Shown: positions 1 to 11,799 of the stretch, in pieces
Layout of the letters: every line of letters starts with the position of its first letter
Position numbering within the stretch: position 1 is the first letter of the stretch
DNA from: Amoeboaphelidium protococcarum
Taxonomy: Eukaryota; Aphelidiomycota; Aphelidea
Length of the DNA stretch: 64,000 bases
Assembly (NCBI GenBank): GCA_023515745.1
Contig: JALECJ010000255.1
Location: forward strand, 1,188,001-1,252,000
Reading direction: 5' to 3'
Made by a program: the position numbers and the translations under genes
The notes under the pieces: generated by a model
Seen by the model: only the letters and a program-made list of their open reading frames with translations
Told to the model about the DNA's origin: nothing
The model's database searches: none

Positions 1-214
1 CTTTGTACCTGGCAATGAATCTTTTACAAATTTAATGTCCTGTAGTTTGCAGTACTTTTGATGATTTTTTGGGTGAATAATGCACTGATATCCTGGTGGA
101 CAAGATGGTCAGAGTTATATCTGGCTAGTAGTTCATCAATTCAAAGTGCTGCGATAGTCTGTTGAAATTATGCGCAAATGACCATCAGCGTCGCCAGTTG
201 CTCTCAACCTCAGT

Positions 215-272
215 GTAAGTTATTGTCAATGGCGATCAGTCATACAATGCTGATTTTACTGATTTATTGCAG
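215..272 (+). other. Probable intron (58 bp)
   Basis: A GTAAGT donor follows CCTCAGT, a TACTGAT branch-like site lies inside, and ATTGCAG closes it. It joins an upstream exon, cut by the window edge, to the long DUF547 reading frame. I could not settle the upstream reading frame, so phase is not confirmed. Confidence 0.45.
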
Positions 273-2081
273 TGTCTTAAAGTTGCCGAGATGATAAGGT
301 TCCTAACTAATGTTTAGTTAAGTTGTCCGGATTATCTGAACTTTTTACCCGCCTCTTAATAATAGTACTTGCTGGTTATTTTCTCAAAACTGGACAGCAA
401 GAGGATTTAATCTGTGGAGTAGCTTGCATTTGGAAAGGATAAATCTGTGTAAAATGATAAATTTGTCCTTAATTGCAATCCTGTGACTTCTTTAAATAGC
501 ACAGACTCTCTGGATGAGTCCACGCAGAATGATATTCCGTCTTATATGCAAAAATTTATCGATCGTCCATTGGAATTGACTGCACATATTGTCGGCATGG
601 TGAGTAATATGATTAAAGTGTTGTCACTGTAATCCAATCATTCCACTGGCAGCAGTGGTGATATTTTTAAAGATAGTGGCAATAGTTCTCTGAATGATCT
701 CTCCGCCTCTAATAATCCGCTGAGCAATTTAATGTCTCGCAGAGCTTCATCTCAAGTTAAAGGGTCTAGTGTCGCAGGTTCCGATAATTAACGCAAGAAG
801 TCTGTCTTCTCCTCATTTCTACCTGAAGGTGATAGTCTGGACTCATTATCTCTGTCTGAAGATACGCGTATGCAATACTTTATCTTATCGCAGTCTTCCA
901 TGTTGAGGATGGTGAAAAAGATGCCGGCTTATGAGGATTTCAAGCGGTTGATTGTAATTCTGCGACACATCAACTTGCAGCACTTACGGACGGATAGTGA
1001 TAAGCTGGCATTCTGGCTAAATATACGCAATTCTCTTATTATCCAGGCGGTGATTGAATTTGGTGTGCCTATGAATGAATAGCACTATATCAATTTCTCG
1101 TGCGAAAAGCCTTGCTATATAATATCTGACAGCAGCTACAGTGTCAATGAGATTACGTATGGTATTCTGAAAGGCAGGTGTCCCATCCCGAAAGCTCTAT
1201 CTGGTCATCAACAATAGTCATCTGGTTCCAGTGCAGTGTAATAGTTGACTTAGGTCACTGTATTTACGCACTCTCATTCCCATTCTCGTGCATCTACTAC
1301 TGGTGGAAGTTCTAGTGTCAGTGGTGTCACTGGAGCTGGATAGGATCTTGGCGCCGTACTATCGCATAAATCTAGTGACTCAACAACCAGCGGTGGGAAG
1401 CTTAAGCCTATGCTGGAGGCTGATATTAAAATGAAATCTGCTAATGAGATGGACCAGTACGTGAATAGGCCCGCGGCATTACATCTAAGAATTACTGCCT
1501 CCGATCCACGCTCTTCATACCTCCTTCTTGATAGTTATCCGTCGGTTAATTTTTGCCTTGTCGACTGTACCAGCACTGGATCTCCATTGATCTGTTTTAA
1601 AGCAGAGTAAGTGCTCGCAATGATCACATAGCAGGCAGTATCGTACATAAACTCGAAAATATTACTGATATCTGAGAGCAAGAAACAGTTTACCCCTCTG
1701 AAGAAGTAGTAGAAAGTTATTGTCGTCAAGGTTCCAAAGTTCATCATGAATCAGATGAAGGATTTCGGTGGAGCATCGAATGCAGAATAGCTTTTGAAGT
1801 ACTTTATTGCTGCGTATCCACAATGTCATCTAGCCACCACACTTTTGAAGGAGAAGGTTGTTGTGCGATAAGGACTTTTGTCATCTGCAACAGCGTCATC
1901 TGCCAAGTCTCTTGCTCCTCAGTATATGCACGATAAACTGGTTGTATAAAGAATGGAGCAATTGCAGTTGGACATGTCGCGTCTCAAAATTGAAGAGTAT
2001 GAAGAATCGAGATTTATGCTCCAAGTTCCGATTGACAGAAATGTCACTAGTTCTAGTCGTGATCTTTTGAATATTCAATGA
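273..2081 (+). CDS. DUF547-domain protein, 5' end incomplete
   Basis: The frame stays open for about 600 codons when TAA/TAG are read as Gln and stops at TGA 2,079-2,081. The middle has the DUF547 signature: FWLNIRNSLIIQAVIEFGVP (about 1,010-1,070), then a Tyr/Ser-rich stretch and an EITYGILKGRCP segment matching the family's EI-x-HGILR block. The family is known from plants, fungi and protists, often behind a DEP or leucine-zipper region; its biochemical role is unknown. Low-complexity Ser/Gly linkers flank the domain and a helical Gln-rich tail follows (1,860-2,080). The N-terminus lies upstream, probably across the intron at 215-272, and I see no reliable start codon. No neighbour suggests a function. 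Confidence 0.6.
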
Positions 2082-2294
2082 GTTGATTCTAATTACGTAT
2101 AGTTTTATTACAAGAGTAAGAAAGTCTATTGTACAAGTAATATAAATTTTTGAATGTTTTAGTTTAATCCCATTTTATTTCATCTCATTATTCATCATTC
2201 TCATCATTATCATCAATTCAAAAACTACATATAATCACCAACCCAAAACATTCAAATCAAGACCATCATAACTCTCACTCTCTACTCAAAGTGT

Positions 2295-5200
2295 TCAAGC
2301 TTTGATTCCATCAACATGAGAACCAACGATCTGAATAGAAATTTCAATCTAATCCAAGATGAAATTAACCTCAGATATAGCAGAAATATCAGGTAGATGA
2401 TCGTCCTCAATGTACAAGACCATCAGTGACTTCCAAATTCTCTTTAAACGGCCAATCATGTCCAAAGCCTCCATATCAATAACTTGTCTCTTGACAGCTT
2501 GCGCACCAGTAGCAGAATCCGGTAACTTGGAATGCATATCACTCAACTCATCTTTCACTGCCTGCAATGCTGAACGCAGCTTCTGATTCTCAACTTTACC
2601 ACCCAATTCTTGCTACTTCAATTAATCATTCTCATCCTCCAACTAGGAAGCATACTTGTCCAAATTCTGGTTATCGTCCTTCAATTGTGCAATTTCCTCA
2701 TCTTTCTAGGTTAACTCTAACTACAACTTCTGATTCTCCTCGCGTAACTGCTTCAACTCTTCTTATTAAGGTGACTACTTCAATTTCTGCTGCTCAGCCA
2801 TAGCACGTACAGTATTCTTGACATTATCGGGTATGAAAGGATTGTTCAAAACTTCCTGCAACTACTGATCGGAAATCACTTCTATTTCCTATTGCTTCTA
2901 CTGATCTTGAATTTATTCAATCTCTTTAGGAGCAGATTGATCGACAACTGCAGCTCTCTCGGATTCAATTATGGCGTTAGATTTGGCATTATCTTCATTA
3001 ACAACTTCAAGACATTCGTCCAAGATCTTGTCTAGCGTCTTCAATTGACCTTTTATATCATCCTACTGCTAGTGCTACTGCTCTTCACCTTAACTTTCTA
3101 CAACTGCAGGAAGAGACTTTGCCCCGTCATCTTATTTACGTTCACTGAGCTCATCTTCACTCTACTTGATAGAAGCAGAAGTGTAATCTTGATTAGCTTG
3201 AGCTGAATCTTCAGCCTTCTCGGCCAACTCTTGAGATGACATTATATCACGATTATCCACAAGATCCTTATCTTAAATACCGGTCTACTACTATTCTTCA
3301 ACTACTGGCATAACATTGAGAGATTCGCTCTTTTCAATATCATTCATCAACTGCGATAATGTCTTTCTAACCTCTGGCGTCTCCTTCTATGCATCAGCCT
3401 CTTCAGCATGCTCCAGCTCAGCTCTGATGCCATCATCACGTTATTACTGAGCTTCAATCTACTCCTAGTTTACAGGCACCTACTAAATTGCAACTACTTC
3501 TGACTCCTTCAGAGATCTTCCATCATCTCTCTGTTCAACCGATTCATCCTAATTCGTATCGATTGTAGTTTCCGCAATTGGCATCTCTTGATCAGCAATC
3601 GCTGCTGCAGCTTCCGCAGGTTGGTCCCCTTGCTCCTACTATACCTTCATGGCATCATGAGCTTCTTTATCTTTAAAAGAATACTCTGGCAAAACTTCTG
3701 CAACTCCTCTATCTTCGTCCGCAAACTCCTATGTGGCTTTTTGTTGAGCTTCGGCAGGCTTCCATTCTTCTGGATTCTCAGCAAGATTCTTGATAATCTG
3801 CGTGCCTGATTTTTGCAGCCAAGGATTAGTCTAAGGTGCTTGCTCCTTGCTTCCTTAGACAGCATCTTTACCAGAGACTTGATCCTCAACTTTAGATCCA
3901 GCATCCTCAGTATCTTACGGGACAGCGCCAACCTCTAGACTCTCCTCAGCAATTTATTTGTCGATACTGCTCTGTTGTGTTTACTCATTAGAAGGCGCAT
4001 CGCCATTCAAAGCTTACTCTTGACAAATTTTCGCATTTTCATCTTCTCTAACCTCATGCTTCTGAGATATAGGTACAGACTTCAGAATAGGAGCATCATC
4101 GCGTAACTCATGCATAACCTTATCATAATCAGCAGATTTGCTTATACCATCACCTACAACATTAGTAGCATCCGGCTACTCATTCTTAGCAGATTCTTTC
4201 AACTATTCCATGACGGCATCAAACTGTTCACTCTTTGGCACATCTTCTCTCTCAGCGTGAACATTAGGATACTCTTCCTTCAATTCAGACATTACTGAGT
4301 CATATTAAGGAGAGGTAGTGACAGTTGACATTTGCTTATCATTCTGCGAATCTTCTCCAGTCTCCTGCACCACATCAGCTGATGAAATAGTAGTCTTATC
4401 ATCATCGGGAACTCCTTGCTGGCCAGAATTCTCAATACTTTCATTCTCCGCAACTTTACGGTCTTGATCAACTTTCACTGCTTCAGAATATACATTACCC
4501 ACTTCGGCTTACTATTCTAATACTTTTGAAGCAGTAACGTCATCCTGCTGTTACTAAGCAGGCTCTTACACTTAAGTAGGCTGATACAAAGACCCCTGAT
4601 TGCAAGCATCATCAACCGCTTACACTTCGTTGCGCGTGTCCTTCAGCTCAGACATGACCGCGTCAAACTTTTCATCAGATGGCACTTGCTGGCTGGTAGA
4701 CTCTGGCTTATTAGCTGCATTTTACTTCAGCTCTTACATAACTGTATCAAACTTGTCATTCTTCTCGCTCGAGTGCAGAGTTACAAAGGGCTCTTCTTTC
4801 TCTTTCAGCTCCTACAAAACTTGGTCAAATTCTTAGGATCTGGGCATTTATTCGCTATCAGGTTGACTCTCCTTCTATTAAGACTCTGCTTACAACTACT
4901 TCATGACTTCATCAAACTAAGGTGAATGTTCAACCTAATCAGACTCAAAGTGCCCAGCAGACGATAAGGCAGCAGCATCCTATTGCTTAAGCTCTTCCAT
5001 CACTTGATCATAAGCTGGTGAAGTAACATGATCGATATCTTTCTCACTAATCTGCCTATCTACTTCAGCCGGGATAACAGGTACGTTCTACTGAAGCTCC
5101 TTCAAAGTTTCTTCATACTAAGGAGATTTGACAACTTCAGCCTCAACTTGCTCGGATTCCTTAGCATCTAACTACTTAGCATTATCAACTTAGACATCCT

Positions 5201-7263
5201 TTTTTTAAGGGACATCCTCAGTAACTTCATCTTAATTCAAAACGACTTGATCAGTGGCAGCTTCATTAGCCTAATTACTCTCTTTGCTATCACCTTCAAC
5301 TACTTCCTGTACCTCCACTTACTTAGTTTAATCATTCTTTTACTCTTGTTCGACTTCATCGTCAACATTAGAGCTTCTGCGTCTTCCAAGTAGAGGCCCA
5401 GCCACCCATTTCTCCCAAAAGCTTACTGGCTTATCATCCTTATCTCCTTCGGTCTCATTAGAAGTCTTTGATTCACCATTGTCATCTTTAGCAGCATCAA
5501 CTTACTTGGACTCTTCCTGTAACGCCTGCTCAGTCTTGGTCTCAATATCACTCTGATTATTCTTGTTATTTTCGGCATCTGCATGAGGAACTTAATCTGC
5601 TTAAGACACATCAGCTTTTTCCGCAGAAGTATCTTCAATAACATTTTCACGAGGTGCAGATTATTCTTCAACTACAGATGATGGATGCTGCAACTCCTCT
5701 TAGATATCTCTGGCTAATGAGCTTGAAGAAGATTCTTAAATTGCCGCGTCATCTTACGTTGCATCTATCATTGATGCGTCCCCCACATTATCCTTCTCGA
5801 TTCTCTACTCAAGCACATTTTATACGCCAACTTTATCTTACTAACTAGGCTATTATTGATTATAAGAGTCACCGACCATTTCTGGTTCAGTCAGTTCGCT
5901 AGAGCCAAATGCTTCATCATCAGCGATTTCAGCTTTGGCGATCAACTGCACAGGCTCCTATACTGCCGACTCGTCTTCCAAATGCTACTCATTATCTAAC
6001 TTTGCCTCTGCAGAATCACCAACTACTTCCTCAGCAATAGCCTTTCCACTCACAACATCAGCAAAAGTCTTCTTTCTAGGCTTTTTCTCTGGACCATTGT
6101 CATTCTAAGAGGGTGCTTCCAAAGTACTGTTGGCTTCTTATGGTTGGCGAACATCCGCAACAGGAGCATCCTTCTTCGAGACTTCTATATCCTAGCTTTT
6201 AATTACGTTATCATTTTCATCTTTCAAATCAGACTCGTCATGTTACTCTGCAACACTGTCTTCGATATTCTTACCATCATCAACCACAATCACAGGAATC
6301 TCATCCGGCTACTCCTCTGTACCTACAGAATCAACAGCATGCTTTTAAACAAGATCTTCGCTCTCATTAATATCAATGACAACAGAATGATCTTGATGAG
6401 ACGGCGCAGGTTCATTCTACTCTTAACTTATCGCCGGCACTTACAGCTTTTCTTCAACATCATTCGCAACTTCGCGATCGATGACTTCCGCCTTCTATTC
6501 CGGCAGATCAGTATACCACGGTTTAATGTCTTATACTACTTGATCAATCTACTTGTCATCTTCATGAGAGACAGGAACACCTTTGCCTTATGCAGTCTCA
6601 GCCTCTGAACCTTGTGATGCATCAGTTGGCAAGACGACAGCAACATCAGCCGGCGCAATAACTGCCACCTCTTGATCTAATAACTCACACGGAAAAGGAT
6701 CTTTCTTTTGCTAATCCTTACTTGAACCATCGGTAGTGTCATAGCTATCACGATCTTGCTTAACAGCTGCAGCAAAAGAATCAATTTCACTCTTTACAGA
6801 CCCATCCTCAACTCTACGCCTGATATCATCCAAATGACCAAGATGTCCTTACAACATCAACACTACCTGACGCTTCAAAGCTGCGGCACGTTCACTACTC
6901 ACAGCATCAATCTTTTCATCTACATTAGTATTCAATGTGAAATAGTATTAACAGAACCTATATTAAGAAATATGACATACCACTAAGCTTCTGATCGGAG
7001 CAAACAATGCTAATCAACTGACGCAACCTGTCAACTTCTGCATGACAGACTTGATGCTTCTACTTGGCCACTTTGACCTCTTTTTCAATACCTGAACTGT
7101 ACTTGGCAAAAAGATTCGTCAGCTCATCAATGATACTGTTCAAAGTAGCGACTTAATCAGTTTGCTATGGTGATATCTTTTGCACTTCCCCTTTCAAATT
7201 GTTCAAACAATCAGTAATCGCAGTGGACATGTTCCAAAATTCAACAGCAGATTCATCCATCAT
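2295..7263 (-). CDS. Giant acidic coiled-coil repeat protein (about 1,635 aa)
   Basis: The start is a double ATG at 7,258-7,263; one 61-bp intron (6,920-6,980) is removed; the stop is TGA at 2,295-2,297. Without the intron the sequence would encode about 1,635 residues. The N-terminal 150 residues look like a helical coiled coil (heptads around EKEVKVAKQKHQ and EVDRLRQLI). The long middle is very rich in Glu, Asp, Gln, Ser and Thr, with most Gln encoded by TAA/TAG, and carries nine FDxVMxELK-type repeats. The C-terminal 90 residues are less biased (MGGKVENQKLRSALQAVK onward) and may fold as a helical domain. No signal peptide or membrane helix is visible. I do not recognise the family; a scaffold or cytoskeletal role would be a guess from composition only. 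It shares a divergent promoter region with cytochrome c peroxidase. Confidence 0.65.
4102..5127 (-). repeat. Nine degenerate FDxVMxELK repeats in the giant protein
   Basis: Read on the minus strand, nine short units match [F/Y]D-x-V-M-x-[E/Q]-L-[K/Q]. They lie at about 4,102, 4,195, 4,278, 4,639, 4,728, 4,801, 4,891, 4,986 and 5,092. Examples are KFDAVMSELKD, EFDQVLQELKE, QFDEVMKQLQ and AYDQVMEELKQ. Most are preceded by Ser-Pro and spaced 25 to 35 residues apart, with one gap of about 120 residues. The repeats are conserved as peptides but not as DNA, which suggests selection on a short helical binding motif. Confidence 0.7.
6920..6980 (-). other. Intron (61 bp) in the giant coiled-coil gene
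   Basis: On the minus strand GTATGT follows AGCTTAGTG, and CTAATGTAG precedes ATGAAAAG. Removing it joins G|AT (Asp) and keeps the reading frame. A CTAAT branch-like motif sits next to the acceptor. Confidence 0.7.
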
Positions 7264-7995
7264 AATAATTGTTAAAATGTAAATCAACCTACACTCAAAC
7301 AGCTAACATTGGTAAAATGCTAATCTAATGAAGCCAAGCACTTACTAAATGTACAAGTTATCACAATTTTCAATCAAGTAAACTATAAGCGTAATAGACA
7401 CGTGTGTGAAAGTTGTAAAACAAAGAGCTGAAACAATTGAAATAATCAGATCGGGCGACAAAGAAGGAAAGTGAGACTGTCGAATCACCCACCACTCAAC
7501 GCCTTTTGGCAAACAAACGAGGAATCAAACATTACTTAAACATTGCTAATGGTTGACTGTTTCCACGCATGAAATATTCATGATTAATTACATAGCTTTA
7601 AATCTTGTTAACTTGATTTTAAGTAACATTGCAAGATTAATGGTAGAAAAGCGCGATGTCCGATGATTATTTGTTTGAAGATGAAAGGAATAATTCACAA
7701 AGCTTCTGAGTCTTTCTGATTAATCTTAATGTAACATCCAAATTATCTACAGGAATTGCTAATACTGTTATATGATGAACAAATTTTCGTCTTCATTTAC
7801 TCAAAGACGTCTCAAAATGAAACTCAACTAACGGCACTGTTTTCTGCAAAGGAATTCACGTTTCAGAGAAACTTGATCGAACGCGTCCGTCGTCTCTCCG
7901 ACGAATCGTTCCTATCAACATTCTATCTATTTACTTAAGAATCTTCGATACTGTGGGCATTTGTGCAAAATAAAGATTGAAATTGCTGTGTAAAT
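7264..7995. other. Divergent intergenic region
   Basis: About 730 bp between the giant coiled-coil gene (leftward) and cytochrome c peroxidase (rightward). It is AT-rich with a short CACCCACCACTC stretch near 7,485. I see no convincing gene; it presumably holds both promoters and 5' UTRs. Confidence 0.5.
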
Positions 7996-9117
7996 ATGCT
8001 CCTCTTCTCCGCCATGTCAAGACTTGCCAAGGTGCCTAGCTGTGCCGCTGCGAAAAGATTTGCCAGCTCATCCAGATCTAGTGGTAGTGGCAAATATGGT
8101 AAATTTCTGTACCTGACTCCAATTGTAATTGGCGCTGGTGCTTACTTTGCAGTGGAGCCAATGTTTCATCGTGGCAGCCATAGCGGCGATAAGTCTGGTA
8201 CTTATGCTAAAGATTCTGGAGTTGATTTAAAGTCATAGAAGAGTGTCGACTATGACCGGGTGCGCAAGGATATTGCCGAGGTCATGACTTCCAATCCAGA
8301 CTACGATGGAATTGGACATTATGGACCAATCTTGGTTAGACTTGCTTGGCACTCTTCTGGTACTTTTGACAAGAAGAGTGGTACTGGTGGCTCAAATGGG
8401 GCAGGTATGAGGTTTGAGCCTGAAGCCAAGTTTGGTGCCAACAATGGTCTCAAGATTGCACGGGATCTTTTGTTTCCCATAAAGTAAAAGTACGGAGATG
8501 GCTTATCATTTGGTGATCTGTGGACTCTTGCCGGTGTTGTGGCCATTGAGGAGATGGGTGGTCCGAAAATTGAGTGGAGCCCCGGTCGTATTGATTACAA
8601 GGATGGACTGAGTTGTCCGGCTGATGGTAGACTTCCTGATGGATCTAAGGATGCTAAACATTTGCGTGATGTTTTCTATCGTATGGGATTCACTGATTAG
8701 GAAATTGTAGCATTGTCTGGTGGTCACGCTCTTGGAAAGTGCCACACTGATCGTAGTGGTTTCAAAGGGCCGTGGTAGTTTAGCCCTTCCACGTTCTCTA
8801 ATGCATACTTCTAGCTGCTGTTCAGCGAAGATTGGATTGAGAAGAAGGAAGATTAAGTGGATGTGAAGGAGAAGGGTAAAATCGTTACCAAAAAGATGCC
8901 TTGGTCTGGGCCTAAGCAGTATACCGACAAGAAGACTGGCGAGTTGATGATGCTGCCAACTGATATGGAGCTGATTAAGGATTCTAGTTTTAAGAAGTGG
9001 GCCAAGTTGTATGCTGATGATGAAGAGAGGTTTTTTAAAGATTTTAGTAAAGCATTTGCCAAGCTGATCACTCTCGGAGTCCCAGGACAATGTCCATACA
9101 AGACTCAAAAGCACTGA
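7996..9117 (+). CDS. CCP1: Mitochondrial cytochrome c peroxidase
   Basis: The 373-residue haem peroxidase reduces hydrogen peroxide with electrons from cytochrome c in the mitochondrial intermembrane space. The start gives a basic, Ser/Ala-rich targeting sequence followed by a single hydrophobic helix ([17 protein letters not shown]), the bipartite presequence of fungal Ccp1. Distal Arg115, Trp118 and His119 sit in VRLAWHSSG. The proximal haem-ligand His244 is in [10 protein letters not shown]. Trp260 in GPW matches the radical-bearing Trp of yeast CcP. The C-terminal [16 protein letters not shown] block is also typical. The gene is uninterrupted; TAA/TAG codons at several places (for example 8,487 and 8,776) read as Gln. 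It is flanked by the giant coiled-coil gene and by convergent secreted-protein genes. Assignment is secure. Confidence 0.95.
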
Positions 9118-9246
9118 AGCTATTTATTAACGTGAGATAATGGAATAAACTGTTCTTGAAGTTTCAAAATTTATATCTTATTTATTTGAATATCAATCTC
9201 TTATTTACCTTTCCCGAATAAAATTTATCCTTCAAATGATCTGTAC

Positions 9247-10035
9247 TCAGTTATTGTTAGCAGTGCCGTAAAAGTTAGGAGGATAGCCATTGACATCACC
9301 ACCCAGTGGCTAGAAGGAAATGTCATTAGGGCGCTGAGCCTATTGCTGCTCATAAGGTGGAATTTCAGCGTAACTGCTCTTACTCTTGGTTCTACTGTCT
9401 GTCTGGGGGTACTTGTTTTTAGTCTAGAATGGAGCACTCAAGCGCTGACGTGCACCATTCAACGTGGCCTGAGAGTGGTGCTTCACTCCATTAAACATGG
9501 CCCCAGCTCTTGCCTATGCACCAGCAAATCCAGCATAAACAGAAGGCTGACGAGGAGGAACTAGTCCCTTGGTACCTGCGCCAAAACCAGCACCAATAGC
9601 AGGAGCTGCAGACTGAATCTCGCCAGCCTTAACGATATAGATTGGCTCAGAGTACTTGCCGCCCTTGTCATCGTCCTTGTTACGAATCTTGATGTAGTAC
9701 TTGTGACCATCCAACCCCTGCGGCACCTGGAAGTAGACAAAGAAGCAGTCACCAGCAAAAGTTCTTACAGGATTTCTGAACATGTGTCTCTTACCAGGTT
9801 CCATGATCTGGTAAGAGTAGTCCGTGATCTCATCCTCAACCAATTTGGACATACCCATGATGCGATTCTTCTAGAACAGGAAGGTCATCTGATCTGGAGT
9901 CTCAGAGCTCTTACCACAGTAACGGAAGAAGCTCTGCTGTCCCGCAACAGCTTCTCTTGGAGCATATGCCACAGACAGCGCGTTCAGAGAGCTAGCCAGC
10001 ATGCAAGCAATCGCAGTAGTGATAAAGAATTTCAT
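9247..10035 (-). CDS. Secreted Kre9/Knh1-like beta-sandwich protein A
   Basis: 262 residues, start ATG 10,033-10,035, stop TGA 9,247-9,249. The N-terminus is a classic signal peptide (MKFFITTAIACMLASSLNAL). A domain of about 120 residues follows, ending in a pattern of hydrophobic strands: DCFFVYFQVP, then KYYIKIRN and YSEPIYIV. This matches the ending of the Kre9/Knh1-type (Ser-Thr-rich, GPI-anchored family) beta-sandwich, where a Y-I-x-I strand is followed by S-x-x-F-x-I. The C-terminal half is Gly/Ala/Pro then Gln/Asn-rich and disordered. No GPI signal is seen. In fungi this domain is found in cell-wall or cell-surface proteins. The next gene (10,314-11,096) is a diverged tandem paralogue. 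Family membership is by eye and tentative. Confidence 0.55.
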
Positions 10036-10313
10036 TTCTACTCAGGTAGTTAGCAATCTCAGTAAATCAGATTAGAGGGTAATCAATTATGATGCAGATT
10101 AAAGAATGAAAAAGAGTGGCGCCATTATTCGATTTTATGGCAACCATTGTAAAAGTGATGTGGATTGCCCCTGAAATGATCAAATCAAAGTTGCCCCTGA
10201 TGATTGCAGTCACGAGAAAGCAAGTCTTCGGTGGAGTACAAATAGTGGGACAGATACTGTTGTGAAAAAGTATTCAAATATGTAAAAGATTGAATTATTA
10301 TATTAATATGCAT

Positions 10314-11096
10314 TCACCATTTGAAGAAACCCGATATTTTACTACTTGTTGACGCGTCTTGACCAGATTACTGCTGAGGTTAAACATTAGACGCAGGTTG
10401 GTCGGCCGTTTTCACATTCTCAGGCGCCGCATTTTTAACGACTGGCGAAGGCTGTGACTACCCAGTAGTAGCATCAGTATTACTTTTAACATCGCCACCA
10501 GTCTATTACTACTACTTCTCTTGCTTGTGCTTACTGAATCGCTCTTTAAAGCGAGCAAACGCGCCTTTTGGCTCCTCCGCCTTTTCGCCATCTTAGTACA
10601 AAGTCTACTTATTTGGAGTGGCGTTACTTCCATCAGTAGCGCCGTTATAATCATTTGGCTTTACAGCAACACCGCCTACAGTTTAAAATTCAGACATAGT
10701 ACGCACATTAAAGCTTTTACTCTTGGCGAGCACTTCGAAAGATTTTCTAAAGAAACCACTAAGCTCCTTCTCCAGCACGTAATAATGATACTGGCCAGGT
10801 GCTGCGGGCATCTTCATCTTTACAATAAAGCAACTCTTGAATACAGATCTCCAAAAATTCTACCCATCCATTCCAATCTTGACGTAGGACACAGTCTACG
10901 GAGTGGCCATCTATGCCTACTTGTCATCAGTCTCAATCACAAAATTGTACTTGTCCGGATTAATGAATCGATTCATGGAGCAAATCTTGAGTATGGCATC
11001 AGAATTGGCCATCACGTCGCGCGGATACTCTGCAATCTTTAGACTACAGACTGCGGCAATCATGCAGATCACCACACACAATACAAACGTCCTCAT
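10314..11096 (-). CDS. Secreted Kre9/Knh1-like beta-sandwich protein B
   Basis: 260 residues, start ATG 11,094-11,096, stop TGA 10,314-10,316. It has a signal peptide (MRTFVLCVVICMIAAVCSL) and then a domain of about 110 residues with the same strand order as protein A: SCFIVKMKMP, QYHYYVLEK, SFEVLAK. Protein A lies directly downstream on the same strand (279 bp apart), so this looks like a tandem duplication. The C-terminal 110 residues are basic then Gln/Ser/Thr-rich, including a KQQQQ run written with TAG/TAA codons. A secreted or surface function is inferred from the signal peptide only. A third, more distant relative is at 35,315-36,292. Confidence 0.55.
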
Positions 11097-11799
11097 TTAA
11101 TTAAATATAATAGTTTGTCTTTTGCAATATAATGGGCTTTTTACAGAAAATCGATGAAAATACCAGTAGGGTGATGGAATTTGAGGCATAAAAACTACCC
11201 CTTGATCAAGAAAACAGGTGATCCGTTCTCATACGCGATTTAAATTACAGTATAAACCATGCAAACTTTCCCCACACGTGAAGCCATTTGGGAGCATCTT
11301 ACACTTAAGTAATTGCAGTAGAATGTTACTAGATCAGGAGATTAATCGATCAAAGCGCACCAGCATTACTCTAGTAATGATCAGCTTTATTAAGTTTCGC
11401 GGATACGTATAACCAAATAATACTTACAACGCAGATCTTGTCCATATAAGTACAACGATTCTAGCTTTTCAAATGTTATAAAATACCCAGTGGCGTTATA
11501 AATAAATATAAAGCTTAATTTCCAGGTGTTGTTTCACCGTTCTTTTGCCATCGAGATCACATGGCCGATCGTTGCTGACTCTGTTCGTTTCCTCTTCGTT
11601 CGTTCGTTCGTTCGTTCGTTCCTTCTCTTTCTCAGCTTAGACAATAAATCAGACCACCCACCCATCAGGTAACAACATCATAGTGTGTCACAGGGTTATC
11701 AAGTTTTTAAACTAGTGATATATTGTGATTTAATCCATTTTATTGTCTACTTGAATACCCTCAATTAGTTTTAGTAAAGTTAAAGAGATTGAAAAGAGT
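11097..11799. other. Intergenic region with simple repeat
   Basis: About 700 bp between the divergent gene B and VPS27. It contains a TTCG microsatellite and a CCACCCACCCATCAGG stretch near 11,655. No gene is supported. Confidence 0.5.
11595..11621. repeat. (TTCG)n microsatellite
   Basis: About 6.5 perfect copies of TTCG lie roughly 200 bp upstream of the VPS27 start, probably in the promoter or 5' UTR. Confidence 0.9.

Noticed and set aside
6144-6608. A plus-strand 154-codon frame rich in Ile, Arg and Leu
   Set aside because: It is antisense to the giant coiled-coil protein; the composition is that of a shadow of Glu/Asp/Asn codons.
8506-9114. A long minus-strand frame opposite cytochrome c peroxidase
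   Set aside because: It is antisense to conserved catalytic regions and has no domain of its own.
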